Source of the DNA: CAIWHR01 sp963734575
GTDB lineage: Bacteria; Pseudomonadota; Gammaproteobacteria; Burkholderiales; Casimicrobiaceae
Assembly: GCA_963734575.1 (NCBI GenBank)
Contig: CAVTHT010000013.1
Span: 295,314-359,313, forward strand
Length of the DNA: 64,000 bases
Direction of reading: 5' to 3'
Made by a program: the position numbers and the translations under genes. Below, one piece after another: positions 14,401 through 22,946 of this stretch; position 1 is the stretch's first letter; every line of letters starts with the position of its first letter. A model generated the notes under the pieces. The model worked only from the letters and a program-made list of their open reading frames with translations, did no database searches and was not told the DNA's origin.

Positions 14401-15222
14401 ATGCCGGAAAGCGACGCACGGATGGACTGGGCAGGCACGGTGCACGAGGTGGCGCCCGCGGCGCGCATCGCGTGTCTCGTGCCGAGCATCACCGAGCTCC
14501 TGTTCGCGCTCGGCCTGGGCGAGGGCGTCGTCGCCCGCACCGGTTTCTGCATCCATCCGCACGATGCCATCCGCGCCGTGCCCAAGGTCGGGGGCACCAA
14601 GGACCCGAACCTCGGCCGGTTGCGCGAGCTTGCACCCACGCACCTCATCGTCAATGTCGACGAGAACCGGCGCGAGATCGTGGACGCCGCACGCGCGTTC
14701 GTGCCGCACGTCATCGTCACGCATCCGCTCGCGCTCGACGAGAACCGGCGCCTCTATCGCCTGTTGGGCAGCGTCTTTGCGCGCCACGAGATGGCCGCGG
14801 CATTGTGCGATGCGTTCGATCGCGCACGCGATGACCTCGCGCAAGCCGTCGCGTCCATGCCGCGCGAACGCGTGCTGTACCTCATCTGGACCAAGCCCTG
14901 GATGACGGTCGCCGCCGACACCTACATCGCCGACGTGCTGGCGGCCGCGGGCTGGGACGTCGTTCGCACGACAGGCGAAGCGGGTCGGTATCCCGCGCTC
15001 GGCGATGAGGATGCGGCGTGGGCGCGCGCAGAGCGCATCCTGCTCGCAACGGAGCCGTATGCGTTCGTCGAACGGCACCGCGCGACGCTCGCCGCCGCGA
15101 AGCGCCGGCCCGTGCACCTCATCGATGCCGAGATGACGTCCTGGTACGGGCCGCGCGCGATCAATGGCATGCGGTATCTCGGCGATCTGCGCCGCTCCCT
15201 CGCTGCCGCCGACGGCGCCTGA
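14401..15222 (+). CDS. TroA/BtuF-fold metal-complex binding protein
   Basis: A 273-residue helical-backbone metal-receptor family protein related to cobalamin- and siderophore-binding components such as BtuF. The typical beginning, ARIACLVPSITELLFALGLG, is followed by GFCIHP, VGGTKDPNLGRLRELAPTHLIV and VLAAAGWDVV. No signal peptide is visible, so it looks cytoplasmic or is mis-started, unlike true periplasmic BtuF. Such leaderless relatives are common in proteobacteria and their ligand is not established. It begins 3 nt after the SDR stop. Confidence 0.75.
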   Translation: MPESDARMDWAGTVHEVAPAARIACLVPSITELLFALGLGEGVVARTGFCIHPHDAIRAVPKVGGTKDPNLGRLRELAPTHLIVNVDENRREIVDAARAFVPHVIVTHPLALDENRRLYRLLGSVFARHEMAAALCDAFDRARDDLAQAVASMPRERVLYLIWTKPWMTVAADTYIADVLAAAGWDVVRTTGEAGRYPALGDEDAAWARAERILLATEPYAFVERHRATLAAAKRRPVHLIDAEMTSWYGPRAINGMRYLGDLRRSLAAADGA

Positions 15223-15235
15223 GGCGCCAACGAAA

Positions 15236-15257
15236 GGGGCCGCCCGCAGGCGGCCCC
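15236..15257. terminator. Hairpin between convergent genes
   Basis: A perfect 9-bp stem (GGGGCCGCC, loop CGCA, GGCGGCCCC) lies 14 nt after the stop of the binding-protein gene and 19 nt before the stop of the convergent autotransporter gene. No strong T-run follows on either side. It probably acts as a shared stop for both transcripts. Confidence 0.6.
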
Positions 15258-15275
15258 TCGCGGACGCTGCAACGC

Positions 15276-17093
15276 TCAGAGCGGTACGCGCATCCCCACC
15301 GTGATGGCGTAGCCGTTGCCGTCGCTCTTGCCGCCGGTGGCCTCGCCGGAGACGAACGCGGTGACGCGGCCGATGTCGGTCGCCGCACCGACCGTGAACA
15401 GCGCGTAATCCTTGTCGGGCCGGTAAGCCGGCACAGTGAATCGCCCGCCCATGCCGACGATCGATGCGCCGACCTGCCGCTCGTCATCCTTGGTCTCGAT
15501 CTCCCAGGACGCGCGGGCGAAGGGGCGGAAGCTGCCGAAGGTGCCCGCGACCTGCCAGCCCAGGCTCGCGATGCCGGACTTCCGGCGCTGCTGGTCGAAA
15601 TTCATCGTCGTGCTGGAGCTGCCGTCCTCGGAGAAGGCGCGCACCTTGATGTCCTGGTACGTGTAGCGCAGGCTCGGCCCGTGCAGGAGGCTGCCGCCCA
15701 CGTTGAACCAGTACCCGCCCAGCAGCCGTGCGGTCGTTGCGTAGCCGCGCGTCGTTCCCGATTCGCGGCGCGTGAGCGCGCCGAGCGTGATGTCGCGGTG
15801 GACGTCCTTGTAATCGAGATCGCTCGCGCCGACGGTCGCGCCGAGATACCACGGCCCCTGGCCATAGCCCGCGTAGAGCGTGCCGGTCGATTCCTTCAGC
15901 TTGAACCCGCTCTGCGAGAAATCGACGCGGTTCTCGGTGTACCCGAAGGCTGCGCCCACCAGCAGCTTGCTGGAGAGCTTGATGTCCGCGCCGACGGAGA
16001 TCGTGTCGAGCTTGCCGTCACCCGAGAGGAAGCCGCTGTTCATGTCGGGATTCGCGTAGTCGTACGTCACCCACGCCTCGACGCGGCCACGGCCCGGCGC
16101 GTTGGTCGCCGACAGCATGCGGCCGTCGAGCGAGCGCCAGCTTGCGCTCTGCACGGCGAGCGGCGCCTCGGCCAGCGCTGCCATCTGCTGCGGGCCGGCG
16201 AGCGCAGCCTCGATGTATTGCGCGATCAGCGCGTGGCCCGCCGTGGTCGGATGCTTGCCGTCGGCGAACACGAACGTTTGAGCCGCGTTCGGCGTGACCA
16301 GGTTGGCAGGCGTGCACAGGAGAGCGTCGGTCGCGCCACAGGCCAGCGCCGTTGCGTTGGAGAATCCAAACAGCGCGGGATTGGCGATCATCTCGTTCAG
16401 CAGCCCGAAGATGTTGAGGCGTAAGGCCTGGATTCCGGTCTGATCGAGCGCCGACGACAAGGTGGTGTTGAACAGCGTCGACAAAGCGGTGAGCGTGCCT
16501 GCGGCGCCTGAAGCGGTGCCCGCCGGTGTTCGCCCTACATCGGGGAGGTTGAAGACGACGATATAGCGCGCCCCCGCCGCTTGAAGCCGCGCGACCTGCC
16601 CGACTAGTTCTGCGGCGGCCGTGGCGACGCCCGCCTGTGCCTGTGCGGGGCTGATCAGGCCGGCGCCGGCGAGACCGAGCTGGACCGTGATGTCGTTCGC
16701 GCCGGCCCAGATGACGTAGAGCGCATTCGGATCCGCAGGTCCGCGCGCGAGATAGTTGGAGACCTGCGTCGCCACCGGTGCGGCCGTGCCCGTCGGCGCT
16801 GAATTCGGCACGCCGGGGAGTTGGGTCACGCGCGCGCCGCCCTCCGCGAAGTCGTTGCCGCCCTGGTTGGCGGGCGTGGCCGTGAAGCCAAGCGCGCTGG
16901 CGAAGGGGACCGGGTAAACCGGGCCCGGGTTCGTGGTGAACAGGCCCGTGCCTGGGGGCAGCACCGGCTTGAAGGAGCCCGTGTCGGTGAGGCTGTCACC
17001 GAAGAAGTAGATGTTGCTGTATTGAGCCGACGCCGGGGCCGCCAGGCCCAGTGCGATGGCGCCCGCAACCAGCGTGCGCTTGAACGATTGCAT
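15276..17093 (-). CDS. GDSL-type esterase autotransporter
   Basis: A 605-residue type Va secretion protein that probably displays an esterase/lipase on the outer membrane. The signal peptide spans about residues 1-24 (MQSFKRTLVAG to ASA-Q). The SGNH hydrolase passenger has block I FGDSLTDTG (Ser34), the GANDI block III, and the block V Asp-His pair in DGKHPTTAGH. The C-terminal ~260 residues form an autotransporter beta-barrel with alternating strands such as LLVGAAFGYTENRVDF. The last residues are VGMRVPL, lacking the usual terminal aromatic. The ATG at 17093 is chosen because GGAG precedes it and the signal peptide starts there. The architecture matches the EstA family. Confidence 0.88.
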   Translation of the reverse strand: MQSFKRTLVAGAIALGLAAPASAQYSNIYFFGDSLTDTGSFKPVLPPGTGLFTTNPGPVYPVPFASALGFTATPANQGGNDFAEGGARVTQLPGVPNSAPTGTAAPVATQVSNYLARGPADPNALYVIWAGANDITVQLGLAGAGLISPAQAQAGVATAAAELVGQVARLQAAGARYIVVFNLPDVGRTPAGTASGAAGTLTALSTLFNTTLSSALDQTGIQALRLNIFGLLNEMIANPALFGFSNATALACGATDALLCTPANLVTPNAAQTFVFADGKHPTTAGHALIAQYIEAALAGPQQMAALAEAPLAVQSASWRSLDGRMLSATNAPGRGRVEAWVTYDYANPDMNSGFLSGDGKLDTISVGADIKLSSKLLVGAAFGYTENRVDFSQSGFKLKESTGTLYAGYGQGPWYLGATVGASDLDYKDVHRDITLGALTRRESGTTRGYATTARLLGGYWFNVGGSLLHGPSLRYTYQDIKVRAFSEDGSSSTTMNFDQQRRKSGIASLGWQVAGTFGSFRPFARASWEIETKDDERQVGASIVGMGGRFTVPAYRPDKDYALFTVGAATDIGRVTAFVSGEATGGKSDGNGYAITVGMRVPL

Positions 17094-17240
17094 TGGCCGA
17101 TCTCCTGCGTGTCTGGATTCGATTCGAAGTTGTGCCACGGCGCCCCATTCTAGAGTACGCGCGAGGCACGCGATGCTGTCGTTTCTGCGTGAAGCGGGTG
17201 ATGCGTACCCGTGCCAGCGGCGCGGCAGATGCGCCATGAG

Positions 17241-17262
17241 AAAGCGCCGGTCCCGCCGGCGC
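17241..17262 (-). terminator. Terminator of the glycine-zipper gene
   Basis: Read on the minus strand, GCGCCGG-CGGGA-CCGGCGC forms a 7-bp GC-rich stem followed by TTTCT. It lies 28 nt past the stop of the glycine-zipper gene and ahead of the autotransporter gene. Confidence 0.5.
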
Positions 17263-17289
17263 CTTCGCGTCACATCGGCGTCGCGCCGC

Positions 17290-17724
17290 CTACCCGGTGA
17301 CTAGCGCCAGCCGCTTGCCCCCGTCGATGAGCTTCACGCGTTCGCCTTCGCGCACCGCCGGCTTGCTGCCGTAGGTGAACGTGCGCACGTTGCCGGAGTC
17401 CATCTTGATCGCAACCGACCAGTACGATTTCTTGTTGCGGCCCTTCTCGATCTGGTGACCGGCGTACGCGCCGCCGGCGGCGCCGGCGACCGTCGCAACG
17501 GTGTTGCCGCGGCCGCTGCCGATCTGGTGGCCCAGGACACCACCCACCACGCCGCCTGCCACCGCACCGAGGCCCGACGCCTCGCCCGCCTGCTCCACGA
17601 AGCGGACGGACTGCACCTGCCCGCAATCGTTGTTGCACTTCGTTTGCGCCGTCGCCGGCGCCGCGCCGCCCAGGCATGCGGCAGCCGCGAGCACGGCGAA
17701 TGCACGAGCCCATCCTGTGTTCAT
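17290..17724 (-). CDS. Glycine-zipper 2TM domain envelope protein
   Basis: A 144-residue exported protein. The signal peptide covers about 1-26 (ending PATAQ). The glycine-zipper 2TM segment at about 50-90 reads GAVAGGVVGGVLGHQIGSG and GAAGGAYAGHQIEKG. A small C-terminal beta domain includes VRTFTYGSKPAVREGERVKL. The family resembles the SlyB/17-kDa surface antigen, but the mature N-terminus (QTKCNNDC) lacks a proper lipobox, so lipidation is doubtful. A role in envelope integrity is inferred from the family. It lies 37 nt downstream of phaC on the same strand. Confidence 0.8.
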   Translation of the reverse strand: MNTGWARAFAVLAAAACLGGAAPATAQTKCNNDCGQVQSVRFVEQAGEASGLGAVAGGVVGGVLGHQIGSGRGNTVATVAGAAGGAYAGHQIEKGRNKKSYWSVAIKMDSGNVRTFTYGSKPAVREGERVKLIDGGKRLALVTG

Positions 17725-17761
17725 CGCGTTCTCCTTTCCATGCTGTCGTGAATGAGATGCG

Positions 17762-19558
17762 TCATTCGGCGAGCATCCTCGCGTAGCTTCCGGGCGCGGC
17801 CTCGATCGCCTTGAGCTTGCCTCTTCCGGGTACGCGCGCCGGCACCTCGGGGCCGCGGAAGGGCTTGAGCCAGTTGCCCCAGTCGGTCCACCAGGACCCA
17901 TCATGCTGCTCCGCCGCGTCGAGCCATGCGTCGGGCGTCTCGGTCAGGTCGTCGTTGGTCCAGTAGCCGTACTTGTTCGCGGTTGGCGGGTTGATCATGC
18001 CGGCGATGTGTCCGGAGCCCGAGAGCACGAAGCGCGACTTGCCGGGGAGGATCTGCGGGCCGGCATAGGTGGTCTTCCACGGCGCGATGTGATCTTCCAT
18101 GGCGGAAGCGAAGTAGGTTGGCACCTTCACCTTCGACAGGTCGATCGGCACGCCGTCCAGGGTGATGCCGCCCGGCTCGCGCAGCCGGTTGTGCATGTAC
18201 ATGTTGCGCAGATAGAAGCTGTGCATCGTTGCGGGCATGCGGGTCGAGTCGCAGTTCCAGTGCAGCAGGTCGAACGGGAACGGATCGCGTCCGAGCAGGT
18301 AGTTGTTGATGACGAACGACCAGATGAGGTCGTTCGCGCGCAGCATGTTGAAGGTGTTGGCCATCTCGGAACCTTCGAGATAGCCGCGCTCGCTCATCTT
18401 CTTCTCGAGCGAGGTCACCTGATCCTCGTCGATGAACACGCCGAGCTCGCCGGGCAGCGTGAAATCGACGAGCGCCGTCATGAAGGTGGCGCTGACGATG
18501 CGCTTGTCGCCCTTCGCGGCGAGATAGCCGAGGGTCGCGGCAAGCAGCGTGCCGCCCAGGCAGTAGCCCAGCACGTTGATCTCGCGCTCGCCCGTCGCAC
18601 GCTCGATGGCGTCGAGCGCCGCGAGCGGTCCTTCGAGCATGTAGTCCTCGAAATCCTTGTGCGCGAGCTGCGCGTCGGGATTGACCCACGAGATCACGAA
18701 CACGGTCATGCCCTGGTCGACCGCCCACTTGATGAACGAGTTCTTCTCCCGCAGGTCGAGGATGTAGTACTTGTTGATCCACGGCGGCATGATCAGCATC
18801 GGCCGCTTCGCCACCTTCGCGGTCGTCGGCTCGAACTGGATGAGCTGCATGAGCTCCGTCTCGAACACGACCTTGCCGGGCGTGGTGGCGATGTTCACGC
18901 CGAGCTCGAACGCCTTCTCGTCGGTCATCGAGATCCGGAGCTGGCCGTTGCCGCGTTCGATGTCGTCCAGGAGGTTGTGCAGCCCCTTGACGAGGTTCTG
19001 CCCGCCGCTCGCGATCGTCTCCCGGAACACCTCGGGATTGGTCAGGGCGAAATTCGAGGGCGCGAGCGCGTCGATGTACTGGCGCGTGAAGAAGTCCACC
19101 TTCTTGCGCGTGTTCTCGTCGAGGCCTTCCACGCTGCCTACCGCCTCGTGCATCCAGCGCGCGGCGATGAGGTAGCTCTGCTTGATGTAGTCGAAGAGGA
19201 AGTGCTCCTCCCAGTCCTCGTGCTTGAAGCGGCGGTCGCCCTTGGCCGGGCTCGCGACGGGCCTGGCCGGTCCGCCGAGCAGCTTCATCGTCGAGGCCTG
19301 CCACAGGTTCATGTAATCCCACCACAGGTTCATCTGCGCCTCGGCGACGCGGTAGGGATTGGCGAGCATCTTCGCCGCGAGCTCCATGAACGCCTTGCCG
19401 ATGCCGAGCTCGTCGGCCATGACAGGGCGCAGGCTATGGCGCTGGGTGAAGTCGCCGATCAGGCTGGCACTTTTTTCCGCGGCAGCGGCGAGGGATTCCG
19501 CGAGGGCGATCGGATCGTAGCTCCGGGCGGGCGTGGCAGTCGATTGGGCGTCGGGCAT
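17762..19558 (-). CDS. phaC: Class I polyhydroxyalkanoate synthase
   Basis: Polymerises 3-hydroxyacyl-CoA into PHA at the granule surface. The 598-residue length matches class I enzymes. The lipase-like box GYCLGG places the catalytic cysteine at 333, with Asp489 (AMEDHIAPW) and His517 (GSGHIAG) completing the triad. The N-terminal domain typical of class I (NLWWDYMNLWQ, about 75-90) is present. No PhaA/PhaB cluster is adjacent, but the liu locus a few kilobases away yields acetyl-CoA and acetoacetate. It starts 20 nt after the MBL-fold gene, so the two are probably co-transcribed. Confidence 0.96.
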   Translation of the reverse strand: MPDAQSTATPARSYDPIALAESLAAAAEKSASLIGDFTQRHSLRPVMADELGIGKAFMELAAKMLANPYRVAEAQMNLWWDYMNLWQASTMKLLGGPARPVASPAKGDRRFKHEDWEEHFLFDYIKQSYLIAARWMHEAVGSVEGLDENTRKKVDFFTRQYIDALAPSNFALTNPEVFRETIASGGQNLVKGLHNLLDDIERGNGQLRISMTDEKAFELGVNIATTPGKVVFETELMQLIQFEPTTAKVAKRPMLIMPPWINKYYILDLREKNSFIKWAVDQGMTVFVISWVNPDAQLAHKDFEDYMLEGPLAALDAIERATGEREINVLGYCLGGTLLAATLGYLAAKGDKRIVSATFMTALVDFTLPGELGVFIDEDQVTSLEKKMSERGYLEGSEMANTFNMLRANDLIWSFVINNYLLGRDPFPFDLLHWNCDSTRMPATMHSFYLRNMYMHNRLREPGGITLDGVPIDLSKVKVPTYFASAMEDHIAPWKTTYAGPQILPGKSRFVLSGSGHIAGMINPPTANKYGYWTNDDLTETPDAWLDAAEQHDGSWWTDWGNWLKPFRGPEVPARVPGRGKLKAIEAAPGSYARMLAE

Positions 19559-19578
19559 GAAGTTTCCGGTAGGTTCGG

Positions 19579-20628
19579 TCAGGCGGCGGGTGCGTACAGG
19601 ATGCGATTATCGCTCGCGCGGATGCGCTTGAGCCGGCCGCTGTGCCAGAGGTGGTTGAGATGGGCGATGGCCTCGCCCATGGCGAAGAAGCGCTGCTGGA
19701 GGTCGAGCTCGCGGCGGAACAGCACAGGCACGATCGCAGCGGCCGAGGCCGCGCCGCTGGCGTTCACGGCGGCCTCGAGCTCCTGCAGCCGCGCGTCGTG
19801 GTGGGCGCGCAACTCCGCCACCCGTTGCGCGATGCCGCGGAAAGGCAGGCCATGCGAGGGCAGCACCAGGGTGTCGGGCGGCAGCGTCTCGAACCGGGCG
19901 AGGGAGTCGAGGAAGCGCCGCAGCGGATCGCCGTCGGGCTCGACGGCCCAGATGCTGATGTTGGTGCTGATGCGCGGCAGCAGCATGTCGCCGGAGATCA
20001 GCACGCCGTGGCTCGGCGCTGTAGAGCGACGCGTGCTCCGGGGAATGACCGTGGCCTTCGATCACCTGCCACGCGTGGCCGTCGATGGTCATGCGATCGC
20101 CATCGAGCAGCCGCTGGAAGCTCGCCGGCACCGAGGGCACGCCGCGGCGGTACGCATTGCCGCGCCGGTCCAGCTCCGTCGAGGTGGACGTCTTCCATGC
20201 CGTGCTGGCGAAAGAGGGCCATGGTCGTGCGCCACGCCGTAGCCGCTGTGCTGCTCGGCCATGGCGTGCACCGTCATGAATTCCGCGTGCGTCATCGACA
20301 GCGCGCACCCGAAGCGCGCGACGAGCCACTCCGCGTTGCCGACGTGGTCCGGGTGGCAATGCGTTGCGATCAGACGGGCGATCGGGCGCCCGCCCAGGGT
20401 CGAGCCGAAGTGCGTCTCCCACAATGCCCGCGTGGGCTCGGTGCCGAATCCGGAGTCGATGAGCGTCCAGCCGTCGCGGTCGGCAAGCAGCCACACGTTG
20501 ATGTGGTCGAGCGCGAAGGGAAGCGGCATGCGCAGCCACAGGATGCCCGGGCCGACGGCGACGGCCTCACCCGGCGGCGGCAAAGCCGCGAAGGGATACT
20601 CGAGAGCAGGAGGAACGGCGAGGGTCAT
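19579..20628 (-). CDS. Metallo-beta-lactamase-fold hydrolase, three frameshifts
   Basis: A glyoxalase-II-like MBL-fold hydrolase with an LACTB2/RNase Z-style C-terminal extension. The metal motif THCHPDHVGN is in the N-terminal part, and GHGHSPEHASLY supplies a further ligand region. VLISGDMLLPRIS and VLPSHGLPFRG complete the fold. Three frame breaks on this strand, near 20221, 20180 and 20015, each read correctly after removing one base. Example: AHD-MALFRQHGMEDVHLD-ELDRRGNAYRRG. The substrate is unknown. Similar genes often sit beside acyl-CoA and PHA genes, so thioester or lactone hydrolysis is possible. Confidence 0.8.
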
Positions 20629-20776
20629 AGGTGACAGGTGAGGCGTCCCGCGGGTGGTGCAATGCCCGGCCGGGCACGCGCTGCGAAGGGAATCGCTATG
20701 GTATCGTCCTCGTTCCTCGTTCCCGCCGCTGCGACTCCGATGCCCGCCAATGCTCCGGCCACGCGCGTGAAACCGG

Positions 20777-21235
20777 GTGCGGGGCGCCGCGCGGACGGCG
20801 CCGGACGCATCGGAGCGCCTCTACTCGATCTCCGCCCTCGCCCAGGAGTTCGCGCTCACGACCCGGGCCATCCGCTTCTACGAGGACGAGGGGCTCATCG
20901 CTCCGGTGCGGCGGGGCCGCGTGCGCATGTACGGGGAGCGCGAGCGCGTGCGCATCAAGCTCATCCTGCGCGGCAAGCGGCTCGGGCTTTCGCTGTCCGA
21001 GATCCGCGAGCTCTTCGATCTGTATGCCGCCACCCGCAACGAGCGCGCTCAGCTCGCCAAGTTCCTGCAGATGCTCGCCGACCGCCGCGCGATGCTTCTC
21101 CAGCAACGCGAGGACATCGACGCGGTGCTGGCGCGAGATCGGCGATCCTCGAACGCGACTGCCGCCGCCGGCTGCGCTCGTCCGACGCCGATGCGTCCGA
21201 CCAGCCCGGCCGCGGCTGACGCCGCGCGCAATTGA
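20777..21235 (+). CDS. liuR: MerR-family regulator, probable LiuR, 3' end frameshifted
   Basis: A MerR-type activator/repressor, likely the regulator of the downstream leucine/isovalerate genes. The helix-turn-helix begins YSISALAQEFALTTRAIRFYEDEGLIAP, followed by the wing RMYGERERVRIKLILRGKRLG and a coiled-coil helix (LAKFLQMLADRRAMLLQQREDIDAVL). There is no C-terminal cysteine pair of the metal-sensing type. The tail is probably shifted: two extra bases near 21131-21145 hide a better ending (EIAILERDCRRRLRSSDAD) that stops at 21219. The start is uncertain; GTG 20777 is used. A palindromic site right after the gene fits a MerR operator. Confidence 0.78.
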   Translation: MRGAARTAPDASERLYSISALAQEFALTTRAIRFYEDEGLIAPVRRGRVRMYGERERVRIKLILRGKRLGLSLSEIRELFDLYAATRNERAQLAKFLQMLADRRAMLLQQREDIDAVLARDRRSSNATAAAGCARPTPMRPTSPAAADAARN

Positions 21236-21252
21236 CGTTAACGTAAACGTCA
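21232..21252 (+). promoter_or_regulatory. Probable LiuR operator/promoter of the liu genes
   Basis: TGACGTTAACGTAAACGTCA (21233-21252) is a 20-bp near-perfect palindrome with one mismatched symmetric pair. With the preceding T it forms a TTGACG -35-like hexamer at 21232. MerR-family operators typically sit between -35 and -10, and LiuR sites are known to be ACGT-containing palindromes of this kind. It lies between the regulator and the first catabolic gene. I see no second copy in the window. Confidence 0.65.
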
Positions 21253-21291
21253 GCTCGAGTCGACCGCACGCCCGCGTGTCAGTCGCTGCCC

Positions 21292-21758
21292 ATGAAGGCC
21301 GATCCGTACCACGCACTTCCAGCCCGCCGTCGCCGACTATGCGGCGCGCGTGCGTGCGAGCTTCGACCGCCAGGGCGCGATGCGCTACATCGGCGCCGAG
21401 ATCGTCGACGTGCGGCCAGGCTATTGCGCCATCGCCCTGCCGGTCGCGGCCGGAGCTCACGCAGCAGCACGGCTACGTGCACGCCGGGATCGTGAGCACG
21501 ATCGTCGACTCCGCGGGCGGCTACGCCGGGTTCTCGCTTTTCCCGGCCGGGGCCTCGGTGCTGACGGTCGAGTTCAAGGTCAACCTGCTCGCGCCGGCGG
21601 AAGGCGAGCGCCTCGTCGCGGAGGGCTTCGTCGTGAAGCCCGGACGCACTCTGGCGATCACGCGCGGCGAAGTCCATGCGGAGCACGGCGGCCGGCGCAA
21701 GCTCGTCGCGATCATGCAGCAGACGCTCATGGTGATGCACGGCAAGGCGGACGCTTGA
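21292..21758 (+). CDS. PaaI-family hotdog thioesterase, two frameshifts
   Basis: A hotdog-fold acyl-CoA thioesterase of the PaaI/YigI type. After correction it reads MKADPYTHFQPAVADYAARV, then SFDRQGAMRYIGAEI, QQHGYVHAGIVSTIVDSAGGYAGF (the HGG-like active-site segment) and VEFKVNLLAPAEGERL. The frame breaks near 21309 (extra C in TACC) and near 21448 (extra G in GCGGCC). Its position just behind the liu operator and 12 nt ahead of liuA suggests release of CoA from stalled branched-chain intermediates; that role is inferred. Confidence 0.82.
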
Positions 21759-21770
21759 CACGGAGAAACG

Positions 21771-22937
21771 ATGCAGGCCTATCCCGGGCTCGATTTCCAT
21801 CTGGGCGAAACCATCGACATGCTGCGCGCGACGGTGCAGCAGTTCGCGGCCGACGAGATCGCGCCGCGCGCGGCGGATATCGATCGCAACAACCAGTTCC
21901 CTGCCGACCTGTGGCGCAAGATGGGCGATGTCGGCCTGCTCGGCATCACGGTCGAGGAGGAATACGGCGGCACCGGCCTGGGCTACCTCGCCCACATCGT
22001 CGCGATGGAGGAGATCAGTCGCGCCTCCGCCTCGGTCGGCCTCTCCTACGGCGCGCATTCCAACCTGTGCGTGAACCAGATCCGCCGCAATGGCAGCGAG
22101 GCGCAGAAGCGGCGCTACCTGCCGAAGCTCATCTCGGGCGAGCACGTCGGCGCGCTGGCGATGAGCGAGCCCGGATCCGGCTCCGACGTGGTGTCGATGC
22201 GCCTGTCCGCGCAGCGCAAGGGCGATCGCTACGTGCTGAACGGCAGCAAGATGTGGATCACCAATGGCCCGGATGCCGACACGCTCGTCGTCTACGCCAA
22301 GACGGATCCGCAGGCCGGGCCGCGCGGCATCACGGCATTCCTGGTCGAGAAGGGCATGACGGGCTTCTCCACGGCGCAGAAGCTCGACAAGCTCGGCATG
22401 CGCGGCTCGAACACGTGCGAGCTCGTGTTCCGCGACTGCGAGGTCCCGGCGGAGAACGTGCTGGGCGAGGAAGGCCGCGGCGTCAACGTGCTGATGAGCG
22501 GCCTCGATTACGAGCGCGCCGTGCTGGCGGGCGGGCCGCTCGGCATCATGGCCGCGTGCCTCGATGCGGTGCTGCCGTACGTCCACGAGCGCCAGCAGTT
22601 CGGCCAGCCGATCGGCGAGTTCCAGCTCATGCAGGGCAAGCTGGCGGACATGTATACGACGTTCAATGCCTGCCGCGCCTATGTGTACGCGGTCGGGCAG
22701 GCGTGCGATCGCGGCCGCACGACGCGCAAGGACGCCGCAGGCGCCATCCTGTACGCGGCGGAGAAGGCCACGTGGTGCGCCGGCGAGGCGATCCAGTGCC
22801 TCGGCGGCAACGGCTACATCAACGACTATGCGACGGGCCGATTGTGGCGCGACGCGAAGCTCTACGAGATCGGCGCGGGAACCTCCGAGATCCGGCGCAT
22901 GCTGATCGGGCGGGAGCTCTTCAACGAGACGAAATGA
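21771..22937 (+). CDS. liuA: Isovaleryl-CoA dehydrogenase
   Basis: FAD flavoprotein that oxidises isovaleryl-CoA to 3-methylcrotonyl-CoA in leucine degradation, passing electrons to ETF. It has 388 residues. The acyl-CoA dehydrogenase signature AMSEPGSGSDV is at about 130-140, and the FAD/substrate segment reads WITNGPDADTLVVYAKTD. The catalytic base is Glu248 in GLDYERAVLAGGPLGIM; a glutamate at this internal site, not near the C-terminus, marks isovaleryl-CoA dehydrogenases. The C-terminus GAGTSEIRRMLIGRELF is standard. It is first in line behind the thioesterase. Confidence 0.95.
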   Translation: MQAYPGLDFHLGETIDMLRATVQQFAADEIAPRAADIDRNNQFPADLWRKMGDVGLLGITVEEEYGGTGLGYLAHIVAMEEISRASASVGLSYGAHSNLCVNQIRRNGSEAQKRRYLPKLISGEHVGALAMSEPGSGSDVVSMRLSAQRKGDRYVLNGSKMWITNGPDADTLVVYAKTDPQAGPRGITAFLVEKGMTGFSTAQKLDKLGMRGSNTCELVFRDCEVPAENVLGEEGRGVNVLMSGLDYERAVLAGGPLGIMAACLDAVLPYVHERQQFGQPIGEFQLMQGKLADMYTTFNACRAYVYAVGQACDRGRTTRKDAAGAILYAAEKATWCAGEAIQCLGGNGYINDYATGRLWRDAKLYEIGAGTSEIRRMLIGRELFNETK

Positions 22938-22946
22938 GGTGAGCAC

